Positions 24,670 through 32,569 of a DNA stretch of 33,796 bases are shown here, piece after piece. Below the pieces are notes generated by a model. It saw nothing but the letters and a program-made list of their open reading frames with translations, was not told the origin of the DNA and ran no database searches. The DNA is from Proteiniphilum sp. UBA1403. Lineage in GTDB: Bacteria > Bacteroidota > Bacteroidia > Bacteroidales > Dysgonomonadaceae. The stretch covers positions 40,517 through 74,312 of the forward strand of contig DBQD01000014.1 of the NCBI GenBank assembly GCA_002305715.1. The letters are read 5' to 3'. The position numbers and the translations under genes were made by a program. The first letter of the stretch is position 1. Each line of letters begins with the position of its first letter.

Positions 24670-27447
24670 ATGAACAATTTAGCCATATTTACGATTTATA
24701 TCAAAACGATGATGAATATACCGATGAATGCCCAAAACAAATTCAGCACAATGGATATTGAAGCCATTGAGGCTTTATACCTAAAATACAGAGAAAACCC
24801 TGATAGTGTGGATGAAAGCTTCCGCTACTTTTTTCAAGGATTTGATTTAGCTGCTTCACACTTTCCAATCAAGCCTATGGATGGAAAAACTGCGTTGGAA
24901 CATTCTCCAAAGGAGTTGTCCGTCATGCGGTTGATCACAGCATACAGACGTCGTGGTCATCTTTTTACGAAAACCAATCCGGTGCGTACCCGACGAAGTT
25001 ATACACCAACGTTGGATATTGAGAATTTCGACCTTACACAGGAGGATCTGGATGTAACGTTCGAAGCCGGAAAAGAGATAGGAATTGGCAGAGCAACCCT
25101 ACGAGAAATTGTGGCTCATTTGAATGAAACTTATTGCAAATCCATCGGGGTTGAATATCGATATATGACTAAGCCTGAGGTTGTTCGATGGCTGCAAGAA
25201 AAGATGGAGAACTCTCGCAATCAGGGATCATTCTCCAAGGATGACAAATTGAGAATCTTGGATCGACTGGTTGAAGCCTCCGGATTTGAGGATTACCTAC
25301 ACAAGAAGTTTGTCGGACAGAAGCGCTTCTCCCTTGAGGGTTCGGAGTCGATAATTCCGGCATTGGATGCAATCATAGCTCACGGTAAAGATTATGACGT
25401 GAATGAGATTGTGATAGGTATGGCGCATAGGGGTCGACTGAACGTGCTTACCAACATCATGAAAAAGCCATATACTCAGGTTTTTCGTGAGTTCAATGCC
25501 CATAACTACAAGGAGGAAATCAAATATGGTGATGTAAAATATCATTTAGGATACAACAGCACCATTGATTACGAAGGTCGTACTCTATCAGTGAGCTTAG
25601 CACCAAATCCCTCCCATTTGGAGACAGTAGGCCCGGTAATGGAGGGTATTTCCCGTGCGAAATTGGAGAATGAGCATGATCTTCATTACCATGAAGTACT
25701 GCCCATTTTGGTACATGGAGACGCCGCTATTGCTGGTCAAGGTGTAGTGTATGAGACTATTCAGTTCTCGAAGCTCGATGGTTATAGAACCGGTGGTACC
25801 ATCCACATTGTAATCAATAACCAGGTAGGCTTTACAACGAACTATCTGCAGGCCCGTTCAAGTACCTATTGTACCGATGTAGCCAAGGTCACACAGTCAC
25901 CCGTATTCCATGTGAATGGCGACGATATTGAGGCCATGGTGTATGTAGCCAAGTTGGCACTAGAGTTTCGGCAGAAATTTCATATCGATGTATTCATCGA
26001 CCTATTATCATATCGCAAATACGGACATAATGAAGGAGATGAACCTCGTTTCACTCAACCGGAGTTGTATGATATCATTGCGAAGCATAAGAATCCACGA
26101 GATATTTATGCCGAGCGACTTCTAGCGGAAGGGGTAATTACGCAACCAGAGTTTGACAAAAAGTTGACAGATTTTAATCAGCAACTGGATAAAGCATACG
26201 AAGAATCGCTTGACACCGATTTGCTGAATCTTCATCTCTTTCTGGGCGATCGCTATCCAAATATTCGTCTACCTGAAGCGTCTGATTTCGAAACGTCAAC
26301 AGATACGGCCATTTCAAAAGAACTTTTTCTCCAATTGGCAAAGAAGATTACCGTTTTACCAGGCGACAAGAAGTTTTTCAATAAAACCATTCGTCTCTTT
26401 CAGCAACGCGCAGCGATGATTGAGGCTGACACATACGACTGGGCAATGGGTGAATTGATGGCCTATGCCTCATTGGCATGGGAAAAACATAGTGTGCGAT
26501 TAAGTGGTCAGGATTCCGAACGAGGCACCTTCTCACATCGTCATGCTGAAATCATTACCGAGGATGGCAAAGAGAAATATTTCCCATTAAAAAATCTGGG
26601 TGAGGAGCAAGCTACAGTACGAGTCTACAACTCACCGCTCAATGAATATGGAATACTGGGTTTTGAATACGGTTATTCGCTAGCCCATCCAAATGGCCTC
26701 ACTCTCTGGGAGGCACAATTCGGCGACTTCTATAATGTTGGTCAGGTGATTGTAGATCAATACATCTCAGCCGCACAAGAAAAATGGGGTCTCAAATCTG
26801 GATTGGTCATGTTGCTACCCCATGGTTACGAGGGTCAGGGAGCAGAGCATTCCAGTGCACGTGTAGAGCGTTTCTTGAGTCTGTGTGCGAATCTCAATAT
26901 GCAGGTTGTTAATTGCACCACTCCCGCCAACTTCTTTCATGTGCTACGTCGTCAGTTGCATCGCAACATTCGGGTGCCGTTGATTGTTTTTACCCCAAAG
27001 AGTCTATTGCGTCACCCAGCCTGTGTCTCCTCTTTGGCTGATTTTACAGAAGGTGGATTCAAGGAACTGATGGAGGATCCTAAACTCTCCAATTACGAAA
27101 ACGTAAAACGTGTATTACTCTGCAGTGGTAAGATCTACTACGAGTTAGATGCTGCTCGTGCAGAAGCCCAAGCTTATGAGGTGTCGGTTGTACGTATCGA
27201 ACAACTTTATCCATTCCCGGATAAAAAGCTTCGAACCCTCTTAGATCAATATCCCTCAAATGTAGAACTTGTTTGGGTTCAGGAGGAGCCATCCAATATG
27301 GGGCCAGCCTGTTTCATTCGAGAGCGGTTAATCGATTTTCCGCTTCAAGTTATCAGTCGTCCCGCCAGTGGCGTAACAGCCGAAGGATTGACAGCATTGC
27401 ATAAGATTAATCAAGCACAAATCATTCAGAAAGCAATTACCCTGTAA
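24670..27447 (+). CDS. sucA: 2-oxoglutarate dehydrogenase E1 component
   Basis: This protein of about 925 residues is the thiamine-diphosphate decarboxylase of the 2-oxoglutarate dehydrogenase complex. The N-terminus has the family motif IEALYLKYRENPDSVDESFRYFFQGFD-like, which docks E1 to the complex. The thiamine site has GDAAIAGQG (350-358) and NNQVGF (383-388). YRKYGHNEGDEP and the C-terminal HGYEGQGAEHSSAR (718-731) are also typical. The start is uncertain: ATG codons at 24670, 24709, 24712 and 24724 are all in frame, and the first 18 residues look unlike homologues, so 24709-24724 may be the real start. sucB follows after 12 bases. Confidence 0.96.
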   Translation: MNNLAIFTIYIKTMMNIPMNAQNKFSTMDIEAIEALYLKYRENPDSVDESFRYFFQGFDLAASHFPIKPMDGKTALEHSPKELSVMRLITAYRRRGHLFTKTNPVRTRRSYTPTLDIENFDLTQEDLDVTFEAGKEIGIGRATLREIVAHLNETYCKSIGVEYRYMTKPEVVRWLQEKMENSRNQGSFSKDDKLRILDRLVEASGFEDYLHKKFVGQKRFSLEGSESIIPALDAIIAHGKDYDVNEIVIGMAHRGRLNVLTNIMKKPYTQVFREFNAHNYKEEIKYGDVKYHLGYNSTIDYEGRTLSVSLAPNPSHLETVGPVMEGISRAKLENEHDLHYHEVLPILVHGDAAIAGQGVVYETIQFSKLDGYRTGGTIHIVINNQVGFTTNYLQARSSTYCTDVAKVTQSPVFHVNGDDIEAMVYVAKLALEFRQKFHIDVFIDLLSYRKYGHNEGDEPRFTQPELYDIIAKHKNPRDIYAERLLAEGVITQPEFDKKLTDFNQQLDKAYEESLDTDLLNLHLFLGDRYPNIRLPEASDFETSTDTAISKELFLQLAKKITVLPGDKKFFNKTIRLFQQRAAMIEADTYDWAMGELMAYASLAWEKHSVRLSGQDSERGTFSHRHAEIITEDGKEKYFPLKNLGEEQATVRVYNSPLNEYGILGFEYGYSLAHPNGLTLWEAQFGDFYNVGQVIVDQYISAAQEKWGLKSGLVMLLPHGYEGQGAEHSSARVERFLSLCANLNMQVVNCTTPANFFHVLRRQLHRNIRVPLIVFTPKSLLRHPACVSSLADFTEGGFKELMEDPKLSNYENVKRVLLCSGKIYYELDAARAEAQAYEVSVVRIEQLYPFPDKKLRTLLDQYPSNVELVWVQEEPSNMGPACFIRERLIDFPLQVISRPASGVTAEGLTALHKINQAQIIQKAITL

Positions 27448-27459
27448 TTACAAAATATT

Positions 27460-28839
27460 ATGGCACTTATTGAAATAAAGATCCCGAGCCCCGGGGAGTC
27501 CATTACCCATGTCGAGCTTTTTCATTGGTTGGTGAAAGATGGGGCTTTCGTTAAGAAAGCGACTGAAATTGCCGAATTGGAATCTGACAAGGCAACCTTG
27601 ATGTTGGTAGCCGAAGAATCCGGAAAAATCAGTTTCAAAGCTGCCGAAGGGGAAATGCTCACGGTGGGTTCAGTAGCGTGCACAATTGATACGTCTGTGC
27701 AACCAGATGAGTCAACTCAACCCGCTGAATCTTTGAAGCAAGAAGCCTCAAATGTCCAGGAAATTACTAATAAAGCGGATGTACTACCCGAAAAGGAGAT
27801 GTCCAATCCTGAAACATTTCAAGATACAGCGAAATCAAAGCAAGAAACAGTACCTGTTGCAGATAATGATAAAGAAAAGCCAGCTGAAAAAGCAGCGAAT
27901 CAAGACTCTGTAAAATCTACTACAGCTAACATGGGTAGCAGTTCGTACGACAAAGTACGATTGACCCCACTTGCCAAGAAAGTGATGGAGGAGAGCAACC
28001 TGTCTGTAGAAGAGGTAATCAATGGACTACGTAGGCTGAGGCGTGAAGATGTGGAAGCTATCATGTTATTGAGCAGTGAAACCCCAAGTGGTTTGAAAAA
28101 AACGGCCACTCGCAATTCCACTACCTCTAAGTTGAGTCAATTGCGCCGTAAATTGAGCGAACGTCTTGTATCGGTTAAGAACGAGACAGCCATGCTGACC
28201 ACATTCAACGAAGTTGATATGAAGCCGATCATGGATATTCGCAAGAAGCATCAAAATGCGTTTGTGGAGAAGCATGGAATCAAGTTGGGCATGATGTCAT
28301 TCTTTATGAAAGCGTGCGCTATTGCGTTGCAGGAGTACCCCAATGTGAATGCGATGCTTGATGGAGAAAATCTTGTAACATACGATTATGCCGATATTGC
28401 CGTTGCCGTGAGTGCACCGAAAGGATTGATGGTGCCGGTCATCCGAAATGTGGAGAGCATGGGTTTGGCAGAAATTGAGAAGGCCATTGCCGAAGCAGCA
28501 GATAAAGCGCGCAAAGGGAAACTATCCATACCGGAGATGACCGGAGGCACATTCACCATCACCAATGGAGGCGTTTTTGGTTCCATGATGTCAACACCGC
28601 TAATTAATCCCCCACAGTCTGCTATCCTTGGTATGCACAATATCATTGAAAGGCCGATTGCCCTCGATGGTCAGGTTGTGATACGTCCAATGATGTATGT
28701 CGCGCTATCGTACGACCATCGTGTGATTGATGGCAAGGAATCGGTTGGCTTTTTGGTGCGGGTAAAATACCTGCTGGAGCACCCAACAGAGATGTTGTTT
28801 GGCAAGAGTAGCAGTGAAAAGAGCCTTTTAGAGATTTAA
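27460..28839 (+). CDS. sucB: 2-oxoacid dehydrogenase E2, dihydrolipoyl succinyltransferase
   Basis: This 459-residue protein is the core acyltransferase of the complex. The N-terminal lipoyl domain (1-78) has the lipoylated lysine K44 in ELESDKATL. A long hydrophilic linker rich in Glu, Lys, Ser and Thr (about 80-160) replaces the usual Ala-Pro linker. A peripheral-subunit-binding segment (about 167-200) is recognisable from TPLAKKVMEES and REDVEAIM but lacks the usual GTGxGGR loop. The catalytic domain (about 225-459) has the active-site histidine H420 and D424 in SYDHRVIDG. Position directly after sucA supports the 2-oxoglutarate rather than the pyruvate complex. No lpd (E3) gene is adjacent. 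Confidence 0.94.
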   Translation: MALIEIKIPSPGESITHVELFHWLVKDGAFVKKATEIAELESDKATLMLVAEESGKISFKAAEGEMLTVGSVACTIDTSVQPDESTQPAESLKQEASNVQEITNKADVLPEKEMSNPETFQDTAKSKQETVPVADNDKEKPAEKAANQDSVKSTTANMGSSSYDKVRLTPLAKKVMEESNLSVEEVINGLRRLRREDVEAIMLLSSETPSGLKKTATRNSTTSKLSQLRRKLSERLVSVKNETAMLTTFNEVDMKPIMDIRKKHQNAFVEKHGIKLGMMSFFMKACAIALQEYPNVNAMLDGENLVTYDYADIAVAVSAPKGLMVPVIRNVESMGLAEIEKAIAEAADKARKGKLSIPEMTGGTFTITNGGVFGSMMSTPLINPPQSAILGMHNIIERPIALDGQVVIRPMMYVALSYDHRVIDGKESVGFLVRVKYLLEHPTEMLFGKSSSEKSLLEI

Positions 28840-28911
28840 CAAAACAACGCCTTTATAAATTGGAGATAAATGCTCGCCTGTATAAAAGGAAATAGGCGAA
28901 ATAAAGAAGAT

Positions 28912-28945
28912 AAACAACCGGAATAGAAATATTACCGGTTGTTTT
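28912..28945. terminator. Hairpin between convergent sucB and the helicase gene
   Basis: Arms AAACAACCGG (28912-28921) and CCGGTTGTTT (28935-28944) pair perfectly, with an inner AATA/TATT extension around a GAAA loop. A short T-run is present on the plus strand and A/T-rich sequence on the other. The 3' arm encodes the last codons of the helicase gene, so one hairpin may serve both directions. Confidence 0.65.
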
Positions 28946-31262
28946 CGTTATGGCCTATGATTGTAAACTTCGCAAATTTCAATAGCAGTTGCTTCTTCCC
29001 TGCCGATTCAAAATCTACGAATGCACGTCTGTCGTTTCCACTCATTTCGATGGATGTAACCACACCACGACCAAATCGTTCGTGTTCAATAACATCTCCC
29101 TCCTCCAGATTTTCCGCCTCTTTTGAAAGTGGAATGCTGCTGGCTACCTGTTGTAATGGGGTGACTTTTTTCGGGATACTTATTGTCCTCTCCTGTTTTT
29201 GGATCCTCTCGGTCCGCATCGATCCCCAGAAATCATCAGCCTGAGTCATAAAGGAAGATTCCGCTCCCAATATACTATCCGAAGAGAGGTATTTAGGATC
29301 AATATCTTTCAAAAAGCGACTCGGCACCGCCGGATTGGTTATTCCATTTTTAAAGCGACTCTTTGCATAGGAGATGGAGCAGGTCTTTTTTGCTCGTGTG
29401 ATGGCCACATAAAAGAGACGGCGCTCTTCCTCCAATCCCCTTATCTCCGATTTGGCCATTTGCGAAGGAAACAGATCCTCTTCCATACCCACCACAAATA
29501 CATGGTCGAACTCCAACCCTTTGGCTGAGTGTACCGTCATCAGGGTAACCTTTTCTGCTTCCCCCTCTTTGTCTGTATCCTGATCGGTAAGTAGAGAAAC
29601 CTCCGAAAGAAAATCGACCAGTTGAATGTTTTCCTCTCCCTGCTCCTGTCTTGTCGCCACGAACTCACTCATAGCATTGAGCAGCTCTTGGATATTTTGT
29701 GTGCGGCTCATGCCCTCAGGCGTCATATCCTCATAGGCCTCTTTGGCAATACCGCTATTCTTTACCACCTCCTGCGCCAGTTCGAATACATTAAGTTGGT
29801 TGTTCTTGTCAATGAAATCAGCAATAAGTGTTTGAAAAGCATCCAGTTTTTTAAGCGTACCCGCATTTATCTCCAAATTGTATGCCGTTGGAGAACTCAA
29901 CACCTGCCATAGGCTTACTTGATGCGATGCAGCTGCTGCCGATATTTTCCCGACAGTAACATCTCCAATACCTCTGGTGGGGTAGTTGATGATTCTGCGA
30001 AACGCCTCTTCATCGCTCGGATTCACAATGAGTCGGAAGTAGCTAATTACATCCTTTATCTCTTTGCGTTGGTAAAAAGAGAGACCGCCATATATTCTGT
30101 ATGGGATGTTGTTTTTACGCAGCGATTCCTCAAAAATGCGCGATTGAGCATTGGTACGATATAGAATAGCAAATGCACCATATGAGGCATGCTCTTCAAG
30201 TCGCATCCTTGCGATTTTGTTGGCGACAATCAGTCCTTCTTCAAAATCGGAGAAAGAGCTTCTGATCTCAATCTTTTCCCCCGGTTCGTTTTCCGAAAAG
30301 ACATCTTTAAATATCTGCTCACTATTTTTCTTTATCAAGCTATTTGCTGCATTCACAATATTCTGTGTGGAGCGGTAGTTCTGCTCCAGCTTGAAGATCT
30401 GCGTCTCTTGGAAATTCGATTTAAACTTCAAGATGTTGTCGATATTGGCACCCCGAAAGGAGTAGATGCTCTGTGCATCGTCGCCCACCACACACACGCG
30501 ATGATGAATATCGGCCAGTTGTTTCACAATTAGGTGTTGAGCAAAATTGGTATCCTGGTACTCATCCACCAGAATATACTGAAACTGGTTACGATATTTC
30601 TCCAGTATATCTTTATGATCGCGAAACAGGATATTGGTATACATCAACAAATCGTCGAAGTCCATGCTGTTGGCGGAACGCAGTCTGTTCTGATAGCGCT
30701 CGTATATCTCAAACAGACGAGGTCGTTTTGCCATACGGTCGTATTGCAGTATCTCATCGTTTGCAGCATACATTGCCGGTGTAATTAAGCTGTTCTTGGC
30801 GCGTGATATTTGCCCGTGCACGTGACCCGGCCTGTAGAGCTTATCGTCGAGATTCATCTCCTTGACGATGAGTCTGATCAGGTTGTTTGAGTCAGACGTG
30901 TCGAAGATGGTGAAGTTCGATTGAAAACCGATTGCTTCCGCCTCGTTTCGTAAAATGCGGGAAAAGATGGCATGAAAAGTACCCATCCATAGGCTTCGTG
31001 CCTTTTTCTCTCCCACCAATTCCGCGATACGTATTTTCATTTCCCGGGCTGCTTTATTGGTAAAGGTGAGCGCCAGTATATAGAATGGGGGGAGTCCCTT
31101 TTCAAGTAGATAAGCAATTTTGTATGTAAGCACGCGTGTTTTGCCTGAACCTGCACCGGCAATCACCAATGAAGGTCCGTCGCAAAATTCCACAGCGGCA
31201 CGTTGCGCTTCGTTAAGTTTATCGAGTAGCGACGAAGCATTATCTTTTCCTTTTTGTTGCAT
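28932..31262 (-). CDS. UvrD/PcrA-type superfamily 1A DNA helicase
   Basis: This 776-residue helicase acts 3'-to-5' in DNA repair and replication restart. Domains in order: motif I GAGSGKT (36-42), motif II DEYQDTN (233-239), motif III GDDAQSIYSFRG, motif IV region, motif V TVHSAKGLEFDHVFVVG-type and motif VI VAITRAKK. The C-terminal module (GDVIEHERFGRGVVTSIE) is the Tudor-like RNA-polymerase-binding domain found in PcrA and UvrD, which argues against Rep. I chose the ATG at 31262; the frame continues to a TTG at 31280 that overlaps a promoter element. PcrA and UvrD names are both in use for Bacteroidetes, so no symbol is given. Confidence 0.95.
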   Translation of the reverse strand: MQQKGKDNASSLLDKLNEAQRAAVEFCDGPSLVIAGAGSGKTRVLTYKIAYLLEKGLPPFYILALTFTNKAAREMKIRIAELVGEKKARSLWMGTFHAIFSRILRNEAEAIGFQSNFTIFDTSDSNNLIRLIVKEMNLDDKLYRPGHVHGQISRAKNSLITPAMYAANDEILQYDRMAKRPRLFEIYERYQNRLRSANSMDFDDLLMYTNILFRDHKDILEKYRNQFQYILVDEYQDTNFAQHLIVKQLADIHHRVCVVGDDAQSIYSFRGANIDNILKFKSNFQETQIFKLEQNYRSTQNIVNAANSLIKKNSEQIFKDVFSENEPGEKIEIRSSFSDFEEGLIVANKIARMRLEEHASYGAFAILYRTNAQSRIFEESLRKNNIPYRIYGGLSFYQRKEIKDVISYFRLIVNPSDEEAFRRIINYPTRGIGDVTVGKISAAAASHQVSLWQVLSSPTAYNLEINAGTLKKLDAFQTLIADFIDKNNQLNVFELAQEVVKNSGIAKEAYEDMTPEGMSRTQNIQELLNAMSEFVATRQEQGEENIQLVDFLSEVSLLTDQDTDKEGEAEKVTLMTVHSAKGLEFDHVFVVGMEEDLFPSQMAKSEIRGLEEERRLFYVAITRAKKTCSISYAKSRFKNGITNPAVPSRFLKDIDPKYLSSDSILGAESSFMTQADDFWGSMRTERIQKQERTISIPKKVTPLQQVASSIPLSKEAENLEEGDVIEHERFGRGVVTSIEMSGNDRRAFVDFESAGKKQLLLKFAKFTIIGHNENNR

Positions 31263-31267
31263 GGCTA

Positions 31268-31275
31268 CAAAAGTA
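31268..31275 (-). promoter_or_regulatory. -7 element directly upstream of the helicase start codon
   Basis: The minus strand reads TACTTTTG, matching TAnnTTTG, only five bases before the ATG at 31262. A TTTA at the -33 distance overlaps the T-run of the upstream terminator. If used, the transcript would begin at or within a few bases of the start codon. Confidence 0.5.
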
Positions 31276-31297
31276 GACAATTCTAGTTGAATGGCAT

Positions 31298-31328
31298 AAA
31301 AAAACCGCCTTCGGCTGAAAGCGGCTTT
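31298..31328 (-). terminator. Terminator of the small beta-barrel gene
   Basis: On the minus strand a 12-bp stem (31317-31328 with 31301-31312, including two G-U pairs) with a four-base loop is followed by a run of T (complement of 31298-31304). It starts 24 bases after the stop codon of the barrel gene and separates it from the helicase gene. Confidence 0.88.
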
Positions 31329-31352
31329 CTTCTAATAAATTGCAAATATCTG

Positions 31353-31823
31353 TTACATAAATGTATATCGCAAGCTGATTGCAAATCCGCTAAACCAATA
31401 ATCGTTGTAATTATTGGTGAAGTTGAAAGATGGTTTCCAGTCGAGCGACACATTAAAAGGTGCCCGTGGGAAGACATATTCGAGTCCGGCTATCAGGTCG
31501 GCTCCAATCAACGATGAGTTCTTGTAATCATCCTTATTTTTATGAATGCTACCAAGGTGTGCACCCAATCCCACATACCAATCGAGGTTGTTCACCCCTT
31601 CCACAGGCAGTTGATATTCATACAAACCTGTGAGTTGGAAATAGTTTGGAGAAGCAGATAGTATAAACTCTGCGGCATTTGACGGCGAAAAGAAGCGTTT
31701 GAAAGTCAGTCCGCTATCATATCCAAGTCTAACCCCAAATGCATTTCCATACTGTTGTGCATTAAGAGTAGTTGTGAATGCTGCAATCAGAACAGTAACG
31801 AAGAGTAATTTCTTTAGTCTCAT
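31353..31823 (-). CDS. Small outer-membrane beta-barrel protein of unknown function
   Basis: This 156-residue protein has a signal peptide (MRLKKLLFVTVLIAAF..., cleavage after LNAQ). The mature part of about 133 residues shows alternating strands such as GVRLGYDSGLTFKRF, WYVGLGAHLG and GFAISLRYTF, consistent with an eight-stranded barrel of the OmpA/OmpX/OmpW size class. The C-terminal aromatic strand ends YTFM. No enzyme or binding motif is recognised. It has its own terminator and lies 119 bases after tdk, so it may be an independent unit. Confidence 0.8.
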   Translation of the reverse strand: MRLKKLLFVTVLIAAFTTTLNAQQYGNAFGVRLGYDSGLTFKRFFSPSNAAEFILSASPNYFQLTGLYEYQLPVEGVNNLDWYVGLGAHLGSIHKNKDDYKNSSLIGADLIAGLEYVFPRAPFNVSLDWKPSFNFTNNYNDYWFSGFAISLRYTFM

Positions 31824-31942
31824 AAATTCTAGTTTAAGTAAATAGTATCAATCTCGAATAGATTGTTTAGTCTTCATCTAATAAAATAACAACTAATACT
31901 CCGTATTGTTTTTTATGAACCCAAAAAGAAATCCAATTTAAA

Positions 31943-32512
31943 TCAGATATTGGTATAGCAATTTCTACAAAGAGGTTGATATTCCTCTGTTTCCCCCAGC
32001 ATTATTTGCTTATCGTTTTTTACGAGTCGATGAGAATAATTGGCCAAGTTGCCACATTTCACGCATATGGCATGCACTTTGGTCACATCGTCTGCAATTG
32101 CGCACAATGCCGGTATTGGACCGAAAGGCACCCGTTTGAAGTCCATATCGAGACCAGCTATTATCACCCGTATACCCAGATCGGCGAGTTGTTGGCAGAC
32201 TGTAACCAATCCGTCATCAAAGAACTGAGCCTCATCAATACCCACCACTTCAACCTCCGAAGAAAGCAACAAGATGTTGCTCGAATGCTCCACTGGAGTG
32301 GAAAGAATAGCGTTTCTGTCGTGCGATACCACTTCATCTTGTGAGTATCTTGTGTCGAGAGATGGTTTAAAAATCTCCACTCTTTGTCGTGCAATCTTGG
32401 CACGTCGTAGGCGTCGTAGCAGCTCTTCCGTTTTTCCGGAGAACATAGATCCGCAGATCACTTCAATGCGTCCGGCTCGGACAGCTTCATTATGAGAATG
32501 TTCGTTGTACAT
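31943..32512 (-). CDS. tdk: Thymidine kinase, type II
   Basis: This 189-residue salvage enzyme phosphorylates thymidine using ATP. The P-loop GSMFSGKT is at 21-28, the catalytic glutamate E94 sits in DEAQFF (93-98), and the C-terminal lasso domain carries a zinc site of C150, C153, C182 and C185. I chose the ATG at 32512 because the upstream extension to a GTG at 32554 is poorly like the family. The gap from the mutS stop is 57 bases on the same strand, so cotranscription is likely. Confidence 0.96.
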   Translation of the reverse strand: MYNEHSHNEAVRAGRIEVICGSMFSGKTEELLRRLRRAKIARQRVEIFKPSLDTRYSQDEVVSHDRNAILSTPVEHSSNILLLSSEVEVVGIDEAQFFDDGLVTVCQQLADLGIRVIIAGLDMDFKRVPFGPIPALCAIADDVTKVHAICVKCGNLANYSHRLVKNDKQIMLGETEEYQPLCRNCYTNI

Positions 32513-32569
32513 TGTTTTTGTTTGCCCGGTCCGTGGTAGACCTAATTCTTCCACGCGAATCCGTTCTTA

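Noticed and set aside
28874..28899. TCGCCT/AGGCGA inverted repeat after sucB
   Set aside because: Six pairs around a 14-base loop without a T-run are too weak; the nearby hairpin at 28912-28945 is a better terminator.
31890..31915. AATAC/GTATT hairpin followed by T-run as a terminator
   Set aside because: The stem is only five AT-rich pairs and the T-run is on the strand opposite to the surrounding genes.
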